From: Candidatus Collinsella stercoripullorum
GTDB taxonomy: Bacteria; Actinomycetota; Coriobacteriia; Coriobacteriales; Coriobacteriaceae
Reading direction: 5' to 3'
DNA: 64,000 nucleotides
Assembly: GCA_019117005.1 (NCBI GenBank)
Contig: DXAO01000044.1
Span: 1-64,000 of the forward strand
Made by a program: the position numbers and the translations under genes. Positions 15,846-26,597 of the stretch are shown in pieces (positions within the stretch are counted from its first letter, which is position 1; each line of letters begins with the position of its first letter). Under the pieces are notes generated by a model that saw only the letters and a program-made list of their open reading frames with translations, was not told where the DNA came from and ran no database searches.

Positions 15846-16817
15846 ATGGCCGAGACCGCACTGCTGCCCGCCTACCTGATCGTGGGCGCCGACGAGTACA
15901 AGCGCTCGCGCGCCGTGGAGCGCATGAAGGCGCGGCTCGATGAGAGCGGCATGGCGGCGTTCAACCTCGACGAGCGCGATATGACCCGCGACCCCGCCAT
16001 CGACGACATCGTCGCCTCCCTGAACACCTTCCCCATGGGCGCCCCCTTCCGGCTCGTGATCCTGAACGGCTGCGACAAGCTGCCCAAGGCCGTGAGCGAG
16101 CCGATCGTCTCCTACCTGGCCGACCCGGCGCCCTCGACGGTCTGCCTGATCGTGGCGTCCTCGCTCGCCAAGAACACGCGTCTGTACAAGGCGGTGGCGA
16201 AGATCGGTGCGAAGGCCGTGGTGGACTGCGCACCCAAGAAGGCATGGGAGATGCCCAAGCAGGTGGTCGCGATGGCGCGCGCACACGGCAAGGCGATGGG
16301 GCTGCCTGCGGCCGAGGAGCTCGTGAGCCGTGCGGGCGAGGCGTCCCGCATGCTCGACAACGAGCTCGCGCGCCTGGCGCAGATGGTCGAGGGCCCCGAG
16401 ATCACGGTGGCCGACGTCGAGCGCCTCGTGATGCGGACGGCCGAGGTGAAGCCGTGGGATTTCCTGAACGCCGTCTCCGCGCGCGATCTCCCGCGCGCCC
16501 TCGAGCTCCTGGCGCTGCAGCCGGACCGCAGCGAGGTGCGGCTCTACTCCCTGCTCGTGGGAAGGCTGCGCGAGCTCATCGTCGCCAAGGCGCTCGACGC
16601 CCGCGGCGCGGGGCGCGAGCTCGCCTCCACCTTGGGGCTGCAGGGATGGCAGGTGAAGAACCATCTGGGCTGGGCGCGCCGCTGGCGCATGGAGGACCTC
16701 CTGGAGGGTCTCTCGGGCGCCGCCGAGGTGGAGCTCGCCCTCAAGGGCTCGCGGGACTCGGCGCTCGCCCTGCGCATGTGGGTCATCTCCCTGTGCCGGC
16801 GCCCCGCCCGCGGCTGA
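15846..16817 (+). CDS. holA: DNA polymerase III subunit delta
   Basis: Delta opens the beta sliding clamp in the clamp-loader complex. The 323-residue product has the family N-terminus (LPAYLIVGADEYKRSRAVER), the segment LNTFPMGAPFRLVILNG and the domain-II/III pattern PWDFLNAVSARDLPRALELL. ATG 15846 follows GAAGGAGGGTCC. A TAGAAT hexamer at 15804-15809 could be a -10 element for a local promoter. comEC-holA-rpsT-lepA is a conserved order in Firmicutes and Coriobacteriia, which supports the assignment despite the usual low conservation of this family. Confidence 0.9.
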   Translation: MAETALLPAYLIVGADEYKRSRAVERMKARLDESGMAAFNLDERDMTRDPAIDDIVASLNTFPMGAPFRLVILNGCDKLPKAVSEPIVSYLADPAPSTVCLIVASSLAKNTRLYKAVAKIGAKAVVDCAPKKAWEMPKQVVAMARAHGKAMGLPAAEELVSRAGEASRMLDNELARLAQMVEGPEITVADVERLVMRTAEVKPWDFLNAVSARDLPRALELLALQPDRSEVRLYSLLVGRLRELIVAKALDARGAGRELASTLGLQGWQVKNHLGWARRWRMEDLLEGLSGAAEVELALKGSRDSALALRMWVISLCRRPARG

Positions 16818-16905
16818 CCGGCGGCGCCCCGACCGCGGCGCCGGGCCCCCTCGGCTCGGATCCGATGCGGACCGCCCGGCGGCACCCCGACCGCGGCATC
16901 GGCAT

Positions 16906-16940
16906 GAAAAAAGCCCCGCTTCCGAAGGGGAAGCGGGGCT
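16906..16940 (-). terminator. intrinsic terminator of rpsT
   Basis: A perfect 10-bp stem (AGCCCCGCTT at 16912-16921, AAGCGGGGCT at 16931-16940) with a nine-base loop. Read on the minus strand it is followed by a T-run (A-run at 16907-16912 on the plus strand). It lies 28 bases beyond the rpsT stop and may also stop holA transcripts. Confidence 0.9.
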
Positions 16941-16967
16941 CGACAAAGCAGTTCGCAGAAGCGAGCG

Positions 16968-17231
16968 CTACTCCATGGTGTTGACCAGGTGCTGCACGCC
17001 GGACTTGCGGTTGGCGGCCTGGTTCTTGCGGATGACGCCCTTGGCCACGGCCTTGTCGAGCGCGCGGCAGGCGCGCGTGGCGGCGGCGGAGGCAGCGGCC
17101 TTGTCGCCGGCCTCGACGGCGGCGCGGACGTGCTTGATCAGCGTCTTGAGCTCGGAGCGGACCGCCTTGTTGCGGACGCGGGCGATCTCGGCGGTGCGGA
17201 TGCGCTTCTTCTGAGACTTGATGTTTGCCAC
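16968..17231 (-). CDS. rpsT: 30S ribosomal protein S20
   Basis: Primary 16S rRNA-binding ribosomal protein of three long helices. The 87-residue product starts [20 protein letters not shown] and shows the conserved [19 protein letters not shown] segment and basic, alanine-rich composition. ATG at 17231 follows AAAGGAAC. It is encoded opposite to holA and lepA, with its own terminator (16906-16940) and an extended -10 promoter (17309-17317). An 18-bp palindrome lies in the leader. Confidence 0.97.
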   Translation of the reverse strand: MANIKSQKKRIRTAEIARVRNKAVRSELKTLIKHVRAAVEAGDKAAASAAATRACRALDKAVAKGVIRKNQAANRKSGVQHLVNTME

Positions 17232-17254
17232 TTGCGGAGTTCCTTTCGATGCTT

Positions 17255-17272
17255 GATAAGTTATAACTTATC
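17255..17272. promoter_or_regulatory. 18-bp perfect palindrome in rpsT leader
   Basis: GATAAGTTATAACTTATC is its own reverse complement and is an AT-rich exception in this GC-rich DNA. It lies 24 bases before the rpsT start codon and downstream of the predicted start site, so it would form a hairpin in the mRNA or serve as an operator. Autoregulation by S20 at its own leader is known in Escherichia coli; a link here is inference. Confidence 0.6.
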
Positions 17273-17308
17273 CGGCCTCTGAGACACGGTGAGGTCACAA
17301 CTCGTGGA

Positions 17309-17317
17309 GTATAGCAC
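17309..17317 (-). promoter_or_regulatory. extended -10 promoter of rpsT
   Basis: On the minus strand TGCTATACT occupies 17317-17309: a TATACT hexamer with the TGN extension. No good -35 hexamer is seen at 17 bases. The predicted rpsT leader is about 70 nt and includes the palindrome at 17255-17272. Confidence 0.6.
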
Positions 17318-17418
17318 GCACCCGCAGGTCAGGAAAGCGCAAATGCTATGGATTAGGCGTGTTGCTCACGAGATGTGCACGACCGCGCGGTCGCGGTCGG
17401 CAGGGGGTATCGGGTATC

Positions 17419-19236
<1,818 letters not shown>

Positions 19237-19344
19237 CGCGCCGGGCCGCCCGGAGCGGCGTGCGCCCGCACGCGGGTGCGCGCCCCGACCGCGGGGCGGC
19301 CCCGTATGCCCGGTCCGGCCTGCACATCGGGGGTAAGGAGTCCC

Positions 19345-20379
19345 ATGTCCCATTCGGATGCGCTGCGGGCGCGCTACGCCCGGCAGCCCTTTCTCATGGC
19401 GCCCATGGCGGGCGTGACCGATGCCGCCTACCGCATCATGATGCGCCGCCACGGCGCCGAGCTCGCCTACAGCGAGATGGTGAGCGTGGCCGGGCTCGCC
19501 TATGCGAGCGAGCGGACCTGGGAGCTCGTCCTTCCCGCCGACGAGGAGCCCGATATCGCCGTGCAGCTGTTCGGCAGCAAGCCGGAGCAGTTCGCGGGCG
19601 CCGTCGAGGCGGTCGAGGAGCGGGTGGGCGACCGCCTGGCGCTGATCGACATCAACATGGCGTGCCCCGCGCGCAAGGTCGTCACCAAGGGCGAGGGATC
19701 CGCCCTGATGAACGACCCCGCGCTCGCCGCGCGCATCGTGCGGGCCGCGGTCGGCCGGGCGCATGTGCCCGTGACGGCCAAGATCCGCATCGGGTTCGCC
19801 GCGGGCGAGCGGGTCGCGCCGGATTTCGCCGCGGCGCTCGAGGACGCGGGGGTCGCCGCGGTCGCCGTGCACGGGCGCACCGCCAAGCAGCTCTACACGG
19901 GGTCCGCGGACTGGACGGTGATCGACGAGGTCGCCGCGCGCGTGGGCGTCCCGGTGGTCGGGTCGGGCGACGTCTTCTCCGCCGAGGACGCGGTGCGCAT
20001 GCTCGAGCGGACGGCGGCGAGCGCCGTCTTCATCGCCCGCGGGACGTACGGCAACCCCTGGGTGTTCGAGGACGCCCGCGCCCTCGTCCTCGAGGGGCGC
20101 CCGGTCCCGCCGCACGGCCACCGCGAGCGGCTCGACGCGCTGCGCGAGCACCTGGCGCTCACCCATCGGCTGGTCCCGCGCGCCATGGCCCGGGCGCGCA
20201 CGTACGCCACCTGGTACCTGAAGGGCATGCCGCACGCCGCCGCCTGGCGCGGGCGCGTGGTGAGATGCGATTCCTACGAGGACTTCCGCGCCCTCGTGGA
20301 CGAGATCGAAGCCGACGTCGAGGCCTGCGACCGCGCGCTCGCCGCAGGCGAGCCCGTCCCGCCCGCCCCGATGGGCTGA
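19345..20379 (+). CDS. dusB: tRNA dihydrouridine synthase
   Basis: FMN enzyme that reduces uridines in tRNA D-loops to dihydrouridine. The 344-residue product has the TIM-barrel start PFLMAPMAGVTDAAYRIMMR, the catalytic cysteine segment INMACPARKVVTKGEG, the FMN/RNA segment AVHGRTAKQLYTG and GSGDVFSAEDAVRML. ATG 19345 follows GTAAGGAG. It sits between lepA and hemW, about 110 bases after lepA. DusB is the nearest subfamily by eye; I cannot separate DusB from other bacterial Dus types with certainty. Confidence 0.92.
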   Translation: MSHSDALRARYARQPFLMAPMAGVTDAAYRIMMRRHGAELAYSEMVSVAGLAYASERTWELVLPADEEPDIAVQLFGSKPEQFAGAVEAVEERVGDRLALIDINMACPARKVVTKGEGSALMNDPALAARIVRAAVGRAHVPVTAKIRIGFAAGERVAPDFAAALEDAGVAAVAVHGRTAKQLYTGSADWTVIDEVAARVGVPVVGSGDVFSAEDAVRMLERTAASAVFIARGTYGNPWVFEDARALVLEGRPVPPHGHRERLDALREHLALTHRLVPRAMARARTYATWYLKGMPHAAAWRGRVVRCDSYEDFRALVDEIEADVEACDRALAAGEPVPPAPMG

Positions 20380-20503
20380 GATGCCCCTCCCGCCGGGCGG
20401 CGGCGCGCCCCCGGCGGTCCGCGCCCGCCCCGCCGACCGCCCGCCGGACGCGCGGTCGGCAGGGCGGCGGCCGGCGTGAACCCGCGATCGGAGGTGGTGC
20501 CCC

Positions 20504-21718
20504 ATGGCGCCCGAGGCCCTCTACATACACGTCCCGTACTGCGCGTCGAAGTGCCTGTACTGCGACTTCGACTCCCGCTCCTGCCGCGACGCCGCGGCGC
20601 TCGACCGCTATGCCGCGCAGCTCTCCGGCTGCCTGCGCGCCTTGGGCGAGCGCGGCGCCCTCGCGGGCTGCCGCACCGCGTACCTGGGCGGGGGCACCCC
20701 CTCGCTTCTGGGCGACCGCCTGCCGGGCATCGTCCGGCTCGTGCGCGCCTGCTGCCCGCGCCTCGTCGAGCTCACCTGCGAGGCGAACCCCGAGTCGATG
20801 GGGGACGGGCTCGCGGGCGCCCTCGCCGCCGCCGGGGCGACGCGCGTGTCGCTCGGCGTCCAGAGCCTCGACGACCGCGAGCTGCGCGCCCTCGGGCGCC
20901 TGCATTCGTCCTCCCGCGCGCTCGACGCGCTCGACGCCGTGCGCGCAGCGGGGCTCGACGCGTCGATCGACCTGATGTGCGGGATCCCGCATCAGACGCC
21001 CGACAGCTGGCGGGCCACCCTCGAGGCGGCGGTCGAGGCGGGGGCGGGGCATGTCTCGGTGTACCCTCTGACCATCGAGGAGGGCACCCCCTTCGCGCGC
21101 AGGGTCGCCGCCGGCGCGCTCCCCGAGCCGGATGAGGACCTCCAGGCATGGTGCATGGAGGAGGCCCGCCGGGTCCTCGGCGCCGCCGGGCTCACGCCCT
21201 ACGAGGTGGCGAGCTACGCGCTGCCGGGCAAGGAGTGCCGCCACAACATCGCCTACTGGACGGGCGTCCCGTACCTGGGGCTCGGACGCTCCGCCGCCAG
21301 CATGCTCGACGCCGACGCGTACCGGTCGCTGCGCGGGGCCCTGGGGCTGCCCGCGGCGGGCGGGCGCGCGTCGAGGCTGCGGTTCGTGCAGCTCGGCGAC
21401 GGGTTCCCCCTCCCGCCGGCGCCTGCCGGGGACGGGCCGGGATACGAGGTCGAGGAGCTCGACGCCGCGGAGGCGGCGGCCGAGGACCTGATGCTCGGCA
21501 TGCGCATGACGCGCGGCGTGGACGAGGGGCTGCTCGCGCGTGCCGCGGACGTCCTGGGTGCGGCCCCCGTCGAGGCCGCGGTGCGCCGGGCGCTCGACCG
21601 CGGGCTCGCCGCGTGGCGGGAGGAGGGCCGCGGACGCCGGCTCGCCCCCACCGAGCGGGGATGGCTCCAGGGCAACGAGCTCTTCTCGATCATGTGGGAC
21701 CTGGCTTCGGGCGACTGA
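20504..21718 (+). CDS. hemW: HemW-like radical SAM protein
   Basis: Radical SAM protein of the HemN/HemW family; characterised HemW proteins bind heme and act in heme delivery rather than as coproporphyrinogen dehydrogenases. The 404-residue product begins ALYIHVPYCASKCLYCDFDS with the CxxxCxxC cluster ligands at Cys13, Cys17 and Cys20, followed by the SAM-binding YLGGGTPSLL and the HemW-type GVQSLDDRELRALGR. The C-terminus carries the HemN_C region (EAAAEDLMLGMRMTRGVDEG). ATG 20504 follows GGAGGTGG. No other heme genes are seen nearby; the position next to lepA is conserved in Firmicutes. Confidence 0.92.
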   Translation: MAPEALYIHVPYCASKCLYCDFDSRSCRDAAALDRYAAQLSGCLRALGERGALAGCRTAYLGGGTPSLLGDRLPGIVRLVRACCPRLVELTCEANPESMGDGLAGALAAAGATRVSLGVQSLDDRELRALGRLHSSSRALDALDAVRAAGLDASIDLMCGIPHQTPDSWRATLEAAVEAGAGHVSVYPLTIEEGTPFARRVAAGALPEPDEDLQAWCMEEARRVLGAAGLTPYEVASYALPGKECRHNIAYWTGVPYLGLGRSAASMLDADAYRSLRGALGLPAAGGRASRLRFVQLGDGFPLPPAPAGDGPGYEVEELDAAEAAAEDLMLGMRMTRGVDEGLLARAADVLGAAPVEAAVRRALDRGLAAWREEGRGRRLAPTERGWLQGNELFSIMWDLASGD

Positions 21719-21843
21719 CGGCGCGATCCGCCCGAGGCCGCGGGGCGGCGCGGCGCCGCATAATGCAACCCCCTGCGCCGCGCCCGCGTAACATCGGGAA
21801 GATGCAGGTATCGTGGGGCGCGCATAAGGTCGCGCCGGTTCGG

Positions 21844-21849
21844 TACAAT
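21844..21849 (+). promoter_or_regulatory. candidate -10 element upstream of the first dnaJ-like gene
   Basis: TACAAT at 21844-21849, 38 bases before the start codon, is a good -10 hexamer in the 168-base gap after hemW. No convincing -35 partner, CIRCE element or HspR-type HAIR sequence was seen, so heat-shock control is not evident from this stretch. Confidence 0.4.
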
Positions 21850-21886
21850 AGGGCGACCGCATTGCTTCCGGGAGGTACCCCGCCAC

Positions 21887-22987
21887 ATGGCTACGATGAA
21901 CGAGAAGGACTACTACGCGATCCTGGGCGTCTCCAAGGACGCCTCCGCCAAGGAGATCCAGAAGGCCTTCCAGCAGAAGGCGCGCAAGCTCCACCCCGAC
22001 GTCAACAAGGCGCCGGACGCCGAGGAGCGCTTCAAGGAGGTCTCCGAGGCCTACGCGGTCCTCTCCGACGAGCAGAAGCGCGCCCGCTACGACGCCATGC
22101 GCTCCGGCAACCCCTTCGCCGGGGCCGCCCCGTCCGCCTCTCCCTACGGGGGCGGGTACGGCGGCGGGTACGCGGGGGGCGACCCCTTCGGCGGCGGCTT
22201 CCCCTTCGGCGGGTACGCCCAGCGCCGGCGGAGCGGCTCGGCCTTCAACCCGGAGACCGGCGCCGACGTCGTGGTCGATATCGACCTCACCGCCGAGCAG
22301 GCGCGCTCCGGGGCGCGTCGGGCGGTCAAGTACCGCCGCTACGAGCCCTGCGACCGCTGCCACGGCACGGGCTCGGTCTCGAGCGAGTCGGCCCACACCT
22401 GCCCCTCGTGCGGCGGCACCGGCGCGGTCGAGGTCGACCTGTCGTTCCTGTTCGGCGCGGGCACCTTCCAGACCGTCTGCCCCGAGTGCGGCGGCTCCGG
22501 CCGCGTCATCTCCGACCCCTGCCCCGACTGCGGCGGGTCGGGCCGCACCCCGGTGGTCACCGAAGCCGTGGTGGAGTTCCCGGCCGGAACGCACGACGGG
22601 GACACCGTCCGCGTGAAGTCGATGGGGCACGCCGGCACCAACGGCGCCGCCGGGGGCGACCTGGTGGGCCGGGCGCGCGTCGCCGCCGAGCGCCTGGAGG
22701 GCCCGGCGAGCACCGGCTTCTACCTCGTCGGCTTCATGCTGCCGTTCCTCGTCTTCTCGGCCGCCTCCGGGACGATGTCCATGTTCGCCTTCCTGTGCCT
22801 CATCCCGTTCGCGATCGGCCTGTCCATGATCGTCCGCTCCGATCTGAGGGGCCGTGGCGCGACCTGGTGGAAGCGCGGGCTCGCCCAGGTCGTGAGCGGC
22901 TGCGTGAACGGCCTTCTGCTCGCCTTCGTCTCCGTGAGCTTCGCGTCGTGCTCGCGCGGCATGTTCATGGGGCCGTTCTCCTACTAG
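21887..22987 (+). CDS. membrane-anchored DnaJ-like protein
   Basis: A 366-residue J-domain protein with an unusual end. Residues 6-70 are a J domain with the HPD tripeptide (36-38) that stimulates Hsp70 ATPase. A Gly/Phe-rich linker follows (75-112), then a zinc-finger domain with four CxxCxGxG repeats (155-220: [32 protein letters not shown]). Only about 45 residues of the substrate-binding beta domain remain ([20 protein letters not shown]), and the rest is replaced by three predicted membrane helices (277-293, 296-316, 332-354) with a basic loop. The second substrate domain and dimerisation region of DnaJ are absent. It lies directly upstream of a normal dnaJ, so it is probably a duplicate repurposed to recruit Hsp70 at the membrane; that role is inference. 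Confidence 0.85.
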   Translation: MATMNEKDYYAILGVSKDASAKEIQKAFQQKARKLHPDVNKAPDAEERFKEVSEAYAVLSDEQKRARYDAMRSGNPFAGAAPSASPYGGGYGGGYAGGDPFGGGFPFGGYAQRRRSGSAFNPETGADVVVDIDLTAEQARSGARRAVKYRRYEPCDRCHGTGSVSSESAHTCPSCGGTGAVEVDLSFLFGAGTFQTVCPECGGSGRVISDPCPDCGGSGRTPVVTEAVVEFPAGTHDGDTVRVKSMGHAGTNGAAGGDLVGRARVAAERLEGPASTGFYLVGFMLPFLVFSAASGTMSMFAFLCLIPFAIGLSMIVRSDLRGRGATWWKRGLAQVVSGCVNGLLLAFVSVSFASCSRGMFMGPFSY

Positions 22988-23152
22988 CGCCCCGCCCGCA
23001 CCGCGCCGCGGCAACCCGCCGTCCCCGCGCCCGCGTGCGGGTGCGGATCTCGGGGATTGCGCGTCGGGGGAGTTGGGTATATCTTCGCAGGGCCGCGTGC
23101 GGCCCCGTAGCTCGCTGCGTTATACGGATGATCGTCGGGAGGGACTGTTCTC

Positions 23153-24301
23153 GTGTCGGATAAGAGGGATTACTACGAGGTGCTGGGCGTCGACCGCGAC
23201 GCCGACCAGCGCACGATCAAGCGCGCGTTCCTGAAGAAGGCGCGCGAGGTGCACCCGGATGTCTCCGACGACCCGGACGCCGAGGAGAAGTTCAAGGAGG
23301 TCAACGAGGCCTACTCCGTGCTCTCCGACGATCAGAAGCGCGCCAACTACGACCGGTACGGCACCGCCGAGGGGCCCGGCATGGGCTCCGGTTACGTGGA
23401 CTTCTCCGACATCTTCGGCGGCATGGGCATGGACGACATCTTCTCGTCCTTCTTCGGCGGCGGCCCGTCCTCGTCCGCCCGCGCGGGCTCGCGCCGCAAG
23501 AACGGGCGCGACATGGCCGTGACCCTCACGGTGAGCCTGGAGGAGGCGGCGCGCGGCTGCACCAAGACCATCAGCTACGACCGCCTCGCCACCTGCGAGG
23601 ACTGCCACGGCACCGGCGCGGCGGACGGGGCGAGCGAGAAGACCTGCCCGCGCTGCCACGGCACGGGGTTCGTCACGACCGTCCAGCGCTCCATCTTCGG
23701 CCAGGTCCAGTCCAGCTCCCCGTGCCCCGATTGCCATGGAGAGGGGACGGTCATCGACCATCCCTGCGACATGTGCGCCGGGCAGGGCCGCACGCCCACC
23801 CACGAGAAGATCGACATCGAGGTGCCCGCCGGCATCGCGACCGGCCGCCAGCTGCGCGTGCGCGGCTACGGCGAGGCCGGCCTGCGCGGCGCGTCGACCG
23901 GGGACCTGATCGTTACCGTCCAGGTGGCGGAGCACGACCGCTTCCAGCGCTCGGGCGACGACCTGTACTGCGAGGTGGACGTCCCCATGGCCGGCGCCGC
24001 GCTCGGCTGCACCGTCGAGGTCGAGGGGATCCTGCCCGACGAGCGCATCGAGGTCGAGGTGCCCGCGGGCACCCAGTACGGCGACGCCCTCACCGTCGAG
24101 GGCCGCGGCATGCCCCGTGCGGGCGGCGGCGGTTCGCGCGGCAGGCTCGTGGCGCGCGCCCGGGTGACGGTCCCGCGCCGCATGACGCCCGCCGCCCGCG
24201 AGGCCCTCGAGCGCTTCGCCGCCGAGATGGGCGAGTCCCACGCCCCCCGCAAGACCGTGGGCGACCGCATCCGCGACGCCATCGACGACATCCTGGAGTA
24301 A
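23153..24301 (+). CDS. dnaJ: chaperone protein DnaJ
   Basis: Hsp40 co-chaperone that delivers unfolded substrates to DnaK and stimulates its ATPase. The 382-residue product is complete: J domain with HPD (DKRDYYEVLGVDRDADQRTI; VHPDVS), Gly/Phe region, four CxxCxGxG zinc repeats (CEDCHGTG, CPRCHGTG, CPDCHGEG, CDMCAGQG), and both C-terminal beta domains (IEVPAGIATGRQLRVRGYGE; CEVDVPMAGAALGCTVEVEG). The start is GTG 23153 after GGGAGGGAC. dnaK, grpE and hrcA, which flank dnaJ in many bacteria, are not in the window. mtaB follows after six bases. Confidence 0.95.
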   Translation: MSDKRDYYEVLGVDRDADQRTIKRAFLKKAREVHPDVSDDPDAEEKFKEVNEAYSVLSDDQKRANYDRYGTAEGPGMGSGYVDFSDIFGGMGMDDIFSSFFGGGPSSSARAGSRRKNGRDMAVTLTVSLEEAARGCTKTISYDRLATCEDCHGTGAADGASEKTCPRCHGTGFVTTVQRSIFGQVQSSSPCPDCHGEGTVIDHPCDMCAGQGRTPTHEKIDIEVPAGIATGRQLRVRGYGEAGLRGASTGDLIVTVQVAEHDRFQRSGDDLYCEVDVPMAGAALGCTVEVEGILPDERIEVEVPAGTQYGDALTVEGRGMPRAGGGGSRGRLVARARVTVPRRMTPAAREALERFAAEMGESHAPRKTVGDRIRDAIDDILE

Positions 24302-24307
24302 GCGCCC

Positions 24308-25582
24308 GTGCCCAAGCCCACCGCCTCCGTCGTGAACCTCGGTTGCCGCGTCAACCGCGTGGAGAGCGACCGCATCTCAGAGGACCTCCTCCGCATCGGC
24401 TTCGAGCTCACCGGGGAGCAGGACGCCGACCTCGTGGTCATCAACACCTGCGCCGTCACGGGGGAGGCCGAGGCCAAGACCCGCAAGGCGGTCCGCCATG
24501 CGCTGGGGCTCCCCCGCGCGCCGCGCGTCGTCGCCACGGGCTGCGCCGTGAGCCTCCATGCCGACGCCCTCGCCGCCCTCTCCGAACGGGTCAGCGCCGA
24601 GCCTGACAAGACGCGGGTCGCCGCGCTCGCCGCGCGCCTCGCCGGCCTGGATCCCGACGCCGCGCCCTCCGGCCGGTCGGGCTTCGTCTCGGGGCGCTCC
24701 CGCGTGGGGGTGAAGGTCCAGGACGGCTGCAACAACCGCTGCACCTACTGCATCGTGTGGAAGGCCCGCGGGCCGGAGCGCTCCGTCCCCGTCGACGAGG
24801 TCGTCGAGCAGGTGTCCGCAGTCTGCCGCGCCGGCATCCCCGAGGCGGTGCTCACGGGCGTCAACCTGGGGGCCTACGACGGGGAGGCCCCGGGCGGGCG
24901 CCGCGCGGACATCGCGGGGCTCATCGAGGCCATCCTCGAGCGCACGGACATCCTGCAGCTCAGGCTGTCGTCGGTCGAGCCCATGGACGCCGACGCCTCG
25001 CTCGCGCGCCTCATCGCGCGCTCGTCCGGGCGCGTCGCCCCCTTCCTGCACCTCCCGGTCCAGTCGGGGTCGAGCTCGGTGCTCCGCCGCATGGGCAGGC
25101 CCTACGATGCGGCGGGGTTCGAGCGCCTCGTCGCGCGCATCCGCGGGGAGCTGCCCCAGGTCGCCGTCTCCGGGGACCTGATCGTGGGCTTCCCCGGGGA
25201 GACGGACGAGGAGTTCGCCGATTCGCTCGCCTTCGTCGAGCGCGTCGGCTTCTCCCGCCTGCACGTGTTCCGCTACAGCGCGCGGCCCGGCACGCCGGCC
25301 GCCGAGATGCCCGACCAGGTCGACCCCCGCGTCATGGCGGAGCGGTCCGCGGCCATGCGGGCGCTCGCCGAGCGCTGCGCGCTGCGGGACGCCGCGTCGC
25401 GCGTGGGCACCGTCGAGCGCGCGGTGATCGAGTACCCCGGTCGCGGCACGCTCGGCTCCTTCCACCGGGTCTCGGTCGAGGGGGCGGGCGATGCGCCGGC
25501 CGGGAGCCTGCTCGAGGTTGCTATCATGGGTGTCGACGGCGACGGGACCCTGCGCGGCCGCGCCGTGCGGCAGCTAGGCTAG
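24308..25582 (+). CDS. mtaB: tRNA t6A37 methylthiotransferase
   Basis: Radical SAM methylthiotransferase that converts t6A37 to ms2t6A in tRNAs reading ANN codons. The 424-residue product has the N-terminal UPF0004 domain with cluster cysteines (NLGCRVN; INTCAVTGEAEAKTRK; TGCAV), the SAM-cluster motif CNNRCTYCIVWKARG at about residue 141 and the segments LPVQSGSSSVLRRMGR and LIVGFPGETDEEF, followed by a TRAM-like C-terminus. The NTCAVT.EAEAKTRK pattern is that of MtaB rather than MiaB or RimO, both of which are also encoded in this window. GTG 24308 lies six bases after dnaJ. Confidence 0.93.
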   Translation: MPKPTASVVNLGCRVNRVESDRISEDLLRIGFELTGEQDADLVVINTCAVTGEAEAKTRKAVRHALGLPRAPRVVATGCAVSLHADALAALSERVSAEPDKTRVAALAARLAGLDPDAAPSGRSGFVSGRSRVGVKVQDGCNNRCTYCIVWKARGPERSVPVDEVVEQVSAVCRAGIPEAVLTGVNLGAYDGEAPGGRRADIAGLIEAILERTDILQLRLSSVEPMDADASLARLIARSSGRVAPFLHLPVQSGSSSVLRRMGRPYDAAGFERLVARIRGELPQVAVSGDLIVGFPGETDEEFADSLAFVERVGFSRLHVFRYSARPGTPAAEMPDQVDPRVMAERSAAMRALAERCALRDAASRVGTVERAVIEYPGRGTLGSFHRVSVEGAGDAPAGSLLEVAIMGVDGDGTLRGRAVRQLG

Positions 25583-25589
25583 GAGGAGC

Positions 25590-26597
25590 ATGGACACGAC
25601 CGCAGTTCGCCTGACCATCCCCGAGGGCGTCGAGCCCGCCCGCGTCACCGGCGCCGGCGACGCCGTCCTGCGCGCCGTCGAGGGCGCAACGACCGCGTCG
25701 GTCGTCGTGCGCGGCGACGCCATCTCGCTTTCGGGCACGCCCGACGAGGTCGAGCTCCTCACGCGTCTGTTCACGCACCTGATCAAGCTGGTCTCGGCCG
25801 GCGAGCAGCCCGGCGCCGCGGATGCGCTCCGCGCGCTCGAGGCCCTGCGCGCCGAGTCGGCGGACATCTCCGGGCTCACCGACGACATCCTGCTCACCTA
25901 CCGCGGGCACGCCATCCGCCCCAAGACGCTCGGCCAGAAGCGCTACATCGACGCCATCCGGTCCAACACCGTCACCTTCTGCCTCGGCCCTGCGGGAACC
26001 GGCAAGACCTACCTCGCCATGGCGATCGCCGTCGCGGCGCTCAAGCGCCACGAGGTGGGGCGCATCGTGCTCACCCGCCCCGTGGTGGAGGCGGGGGAGA
26101 ACCTGGGGTTCCTTCCCGGCACGCTGCAGGAGAAGGTCGACCCCTACGTGCGCCCGCTGTTCGACGCGCTGTTCGACATGATGGACATGGAGCGCGGCTA
26201 CGCCCTCGTCGAGCAGGGCATCATCGAGATCGCCCCGCTCGCCTACATGCGCGGGCGGACGCTGAACGACGCCGTGGTGGTGCTCGACGAGGCGCAGAAC
26301 ACCACGCCCGAGCAGATGAAGATGTTCCTCACCCGCCTGGGCTTCAACTCGAAGTTCATCATCACCGGCGACACCACCCAGCGCGACCTGCCGGGCCGGC
26401 GCGGCGGGCTGACCGATATCGAAGGGATCCTGGCCGGGGTGGACGACATCGCGTTCATCCACCTGAACCGCGCCGACGTCGTGCGCCATGCGCTCGTCGG
26501 CCGGATCGTGGAGGCCTATGACGCATATGAGGAAGCGCACGGGGCGGCGCCCCGCGCGAAGGGGGAGGGGGGCGGCCGTGGCCGTGCTCATCAGTAA
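25590..26597 (+). CDS. phoH: PhoH-family ATPase
   Basis: PhoH-like P-loop ATPase; family members are linked to RNA metabolism and stress, but the exact function is unsettled. The 335-residue protein has an N-terminal PhoH-specific region (KH-like), then the core from TYRGHAIRPKTLGQKRYIDA with Walker A CLGPAGTGKTYLAM at about residues 132-145 and Walker B VVVLDEAQNTTPEQMKMFLT. ATG 25590 follows AGGAGGAGC. It is followed by ybeY, which overlaps its end by 20 bases, the conserved phoH-ybeY order that suggests linked roles in RNA processing. Confidence 0.94.
   Translation: MDTTAVRLTIPEGVEPARVTGAGDAVLRAVEGATTASVVVRGDAISLSGTPDEVELLTRLFTHLIKLVSAGEQPGAADALRALEALRAESADISGLTDDILLTYRGHAIRPKTLGQKRYIDAIRSNTVTFCLGPAGTGKTYLAMAIAVAALKRHEVGRIVLTRPVVEAGENLGFLPGTLQEKVDPYVRPLFDALFDMMDMERGYALVEQGIIEIAPLAYMRGRTLNDAVVVLDEAQNTTPEQMKMFLTRLGFNSKFIITGDTTQRDLPGRRGGLTDIEGILAGVDDIAFIHLNRADVVRHALVGRIVEAYDAYEEAHGAAPRAKGEGGGRGRAHQ

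Noticed and set aside
21719-23152. CIRCE or HspR heat-shock operators near the dnaJ genes
   Set aside because: Neither TTAGCACTC-N9-GAGTGCTAA nor a HAIR-type CTTGAGT...ACTCAAG sequence was found upstream of either dnaJ gene.
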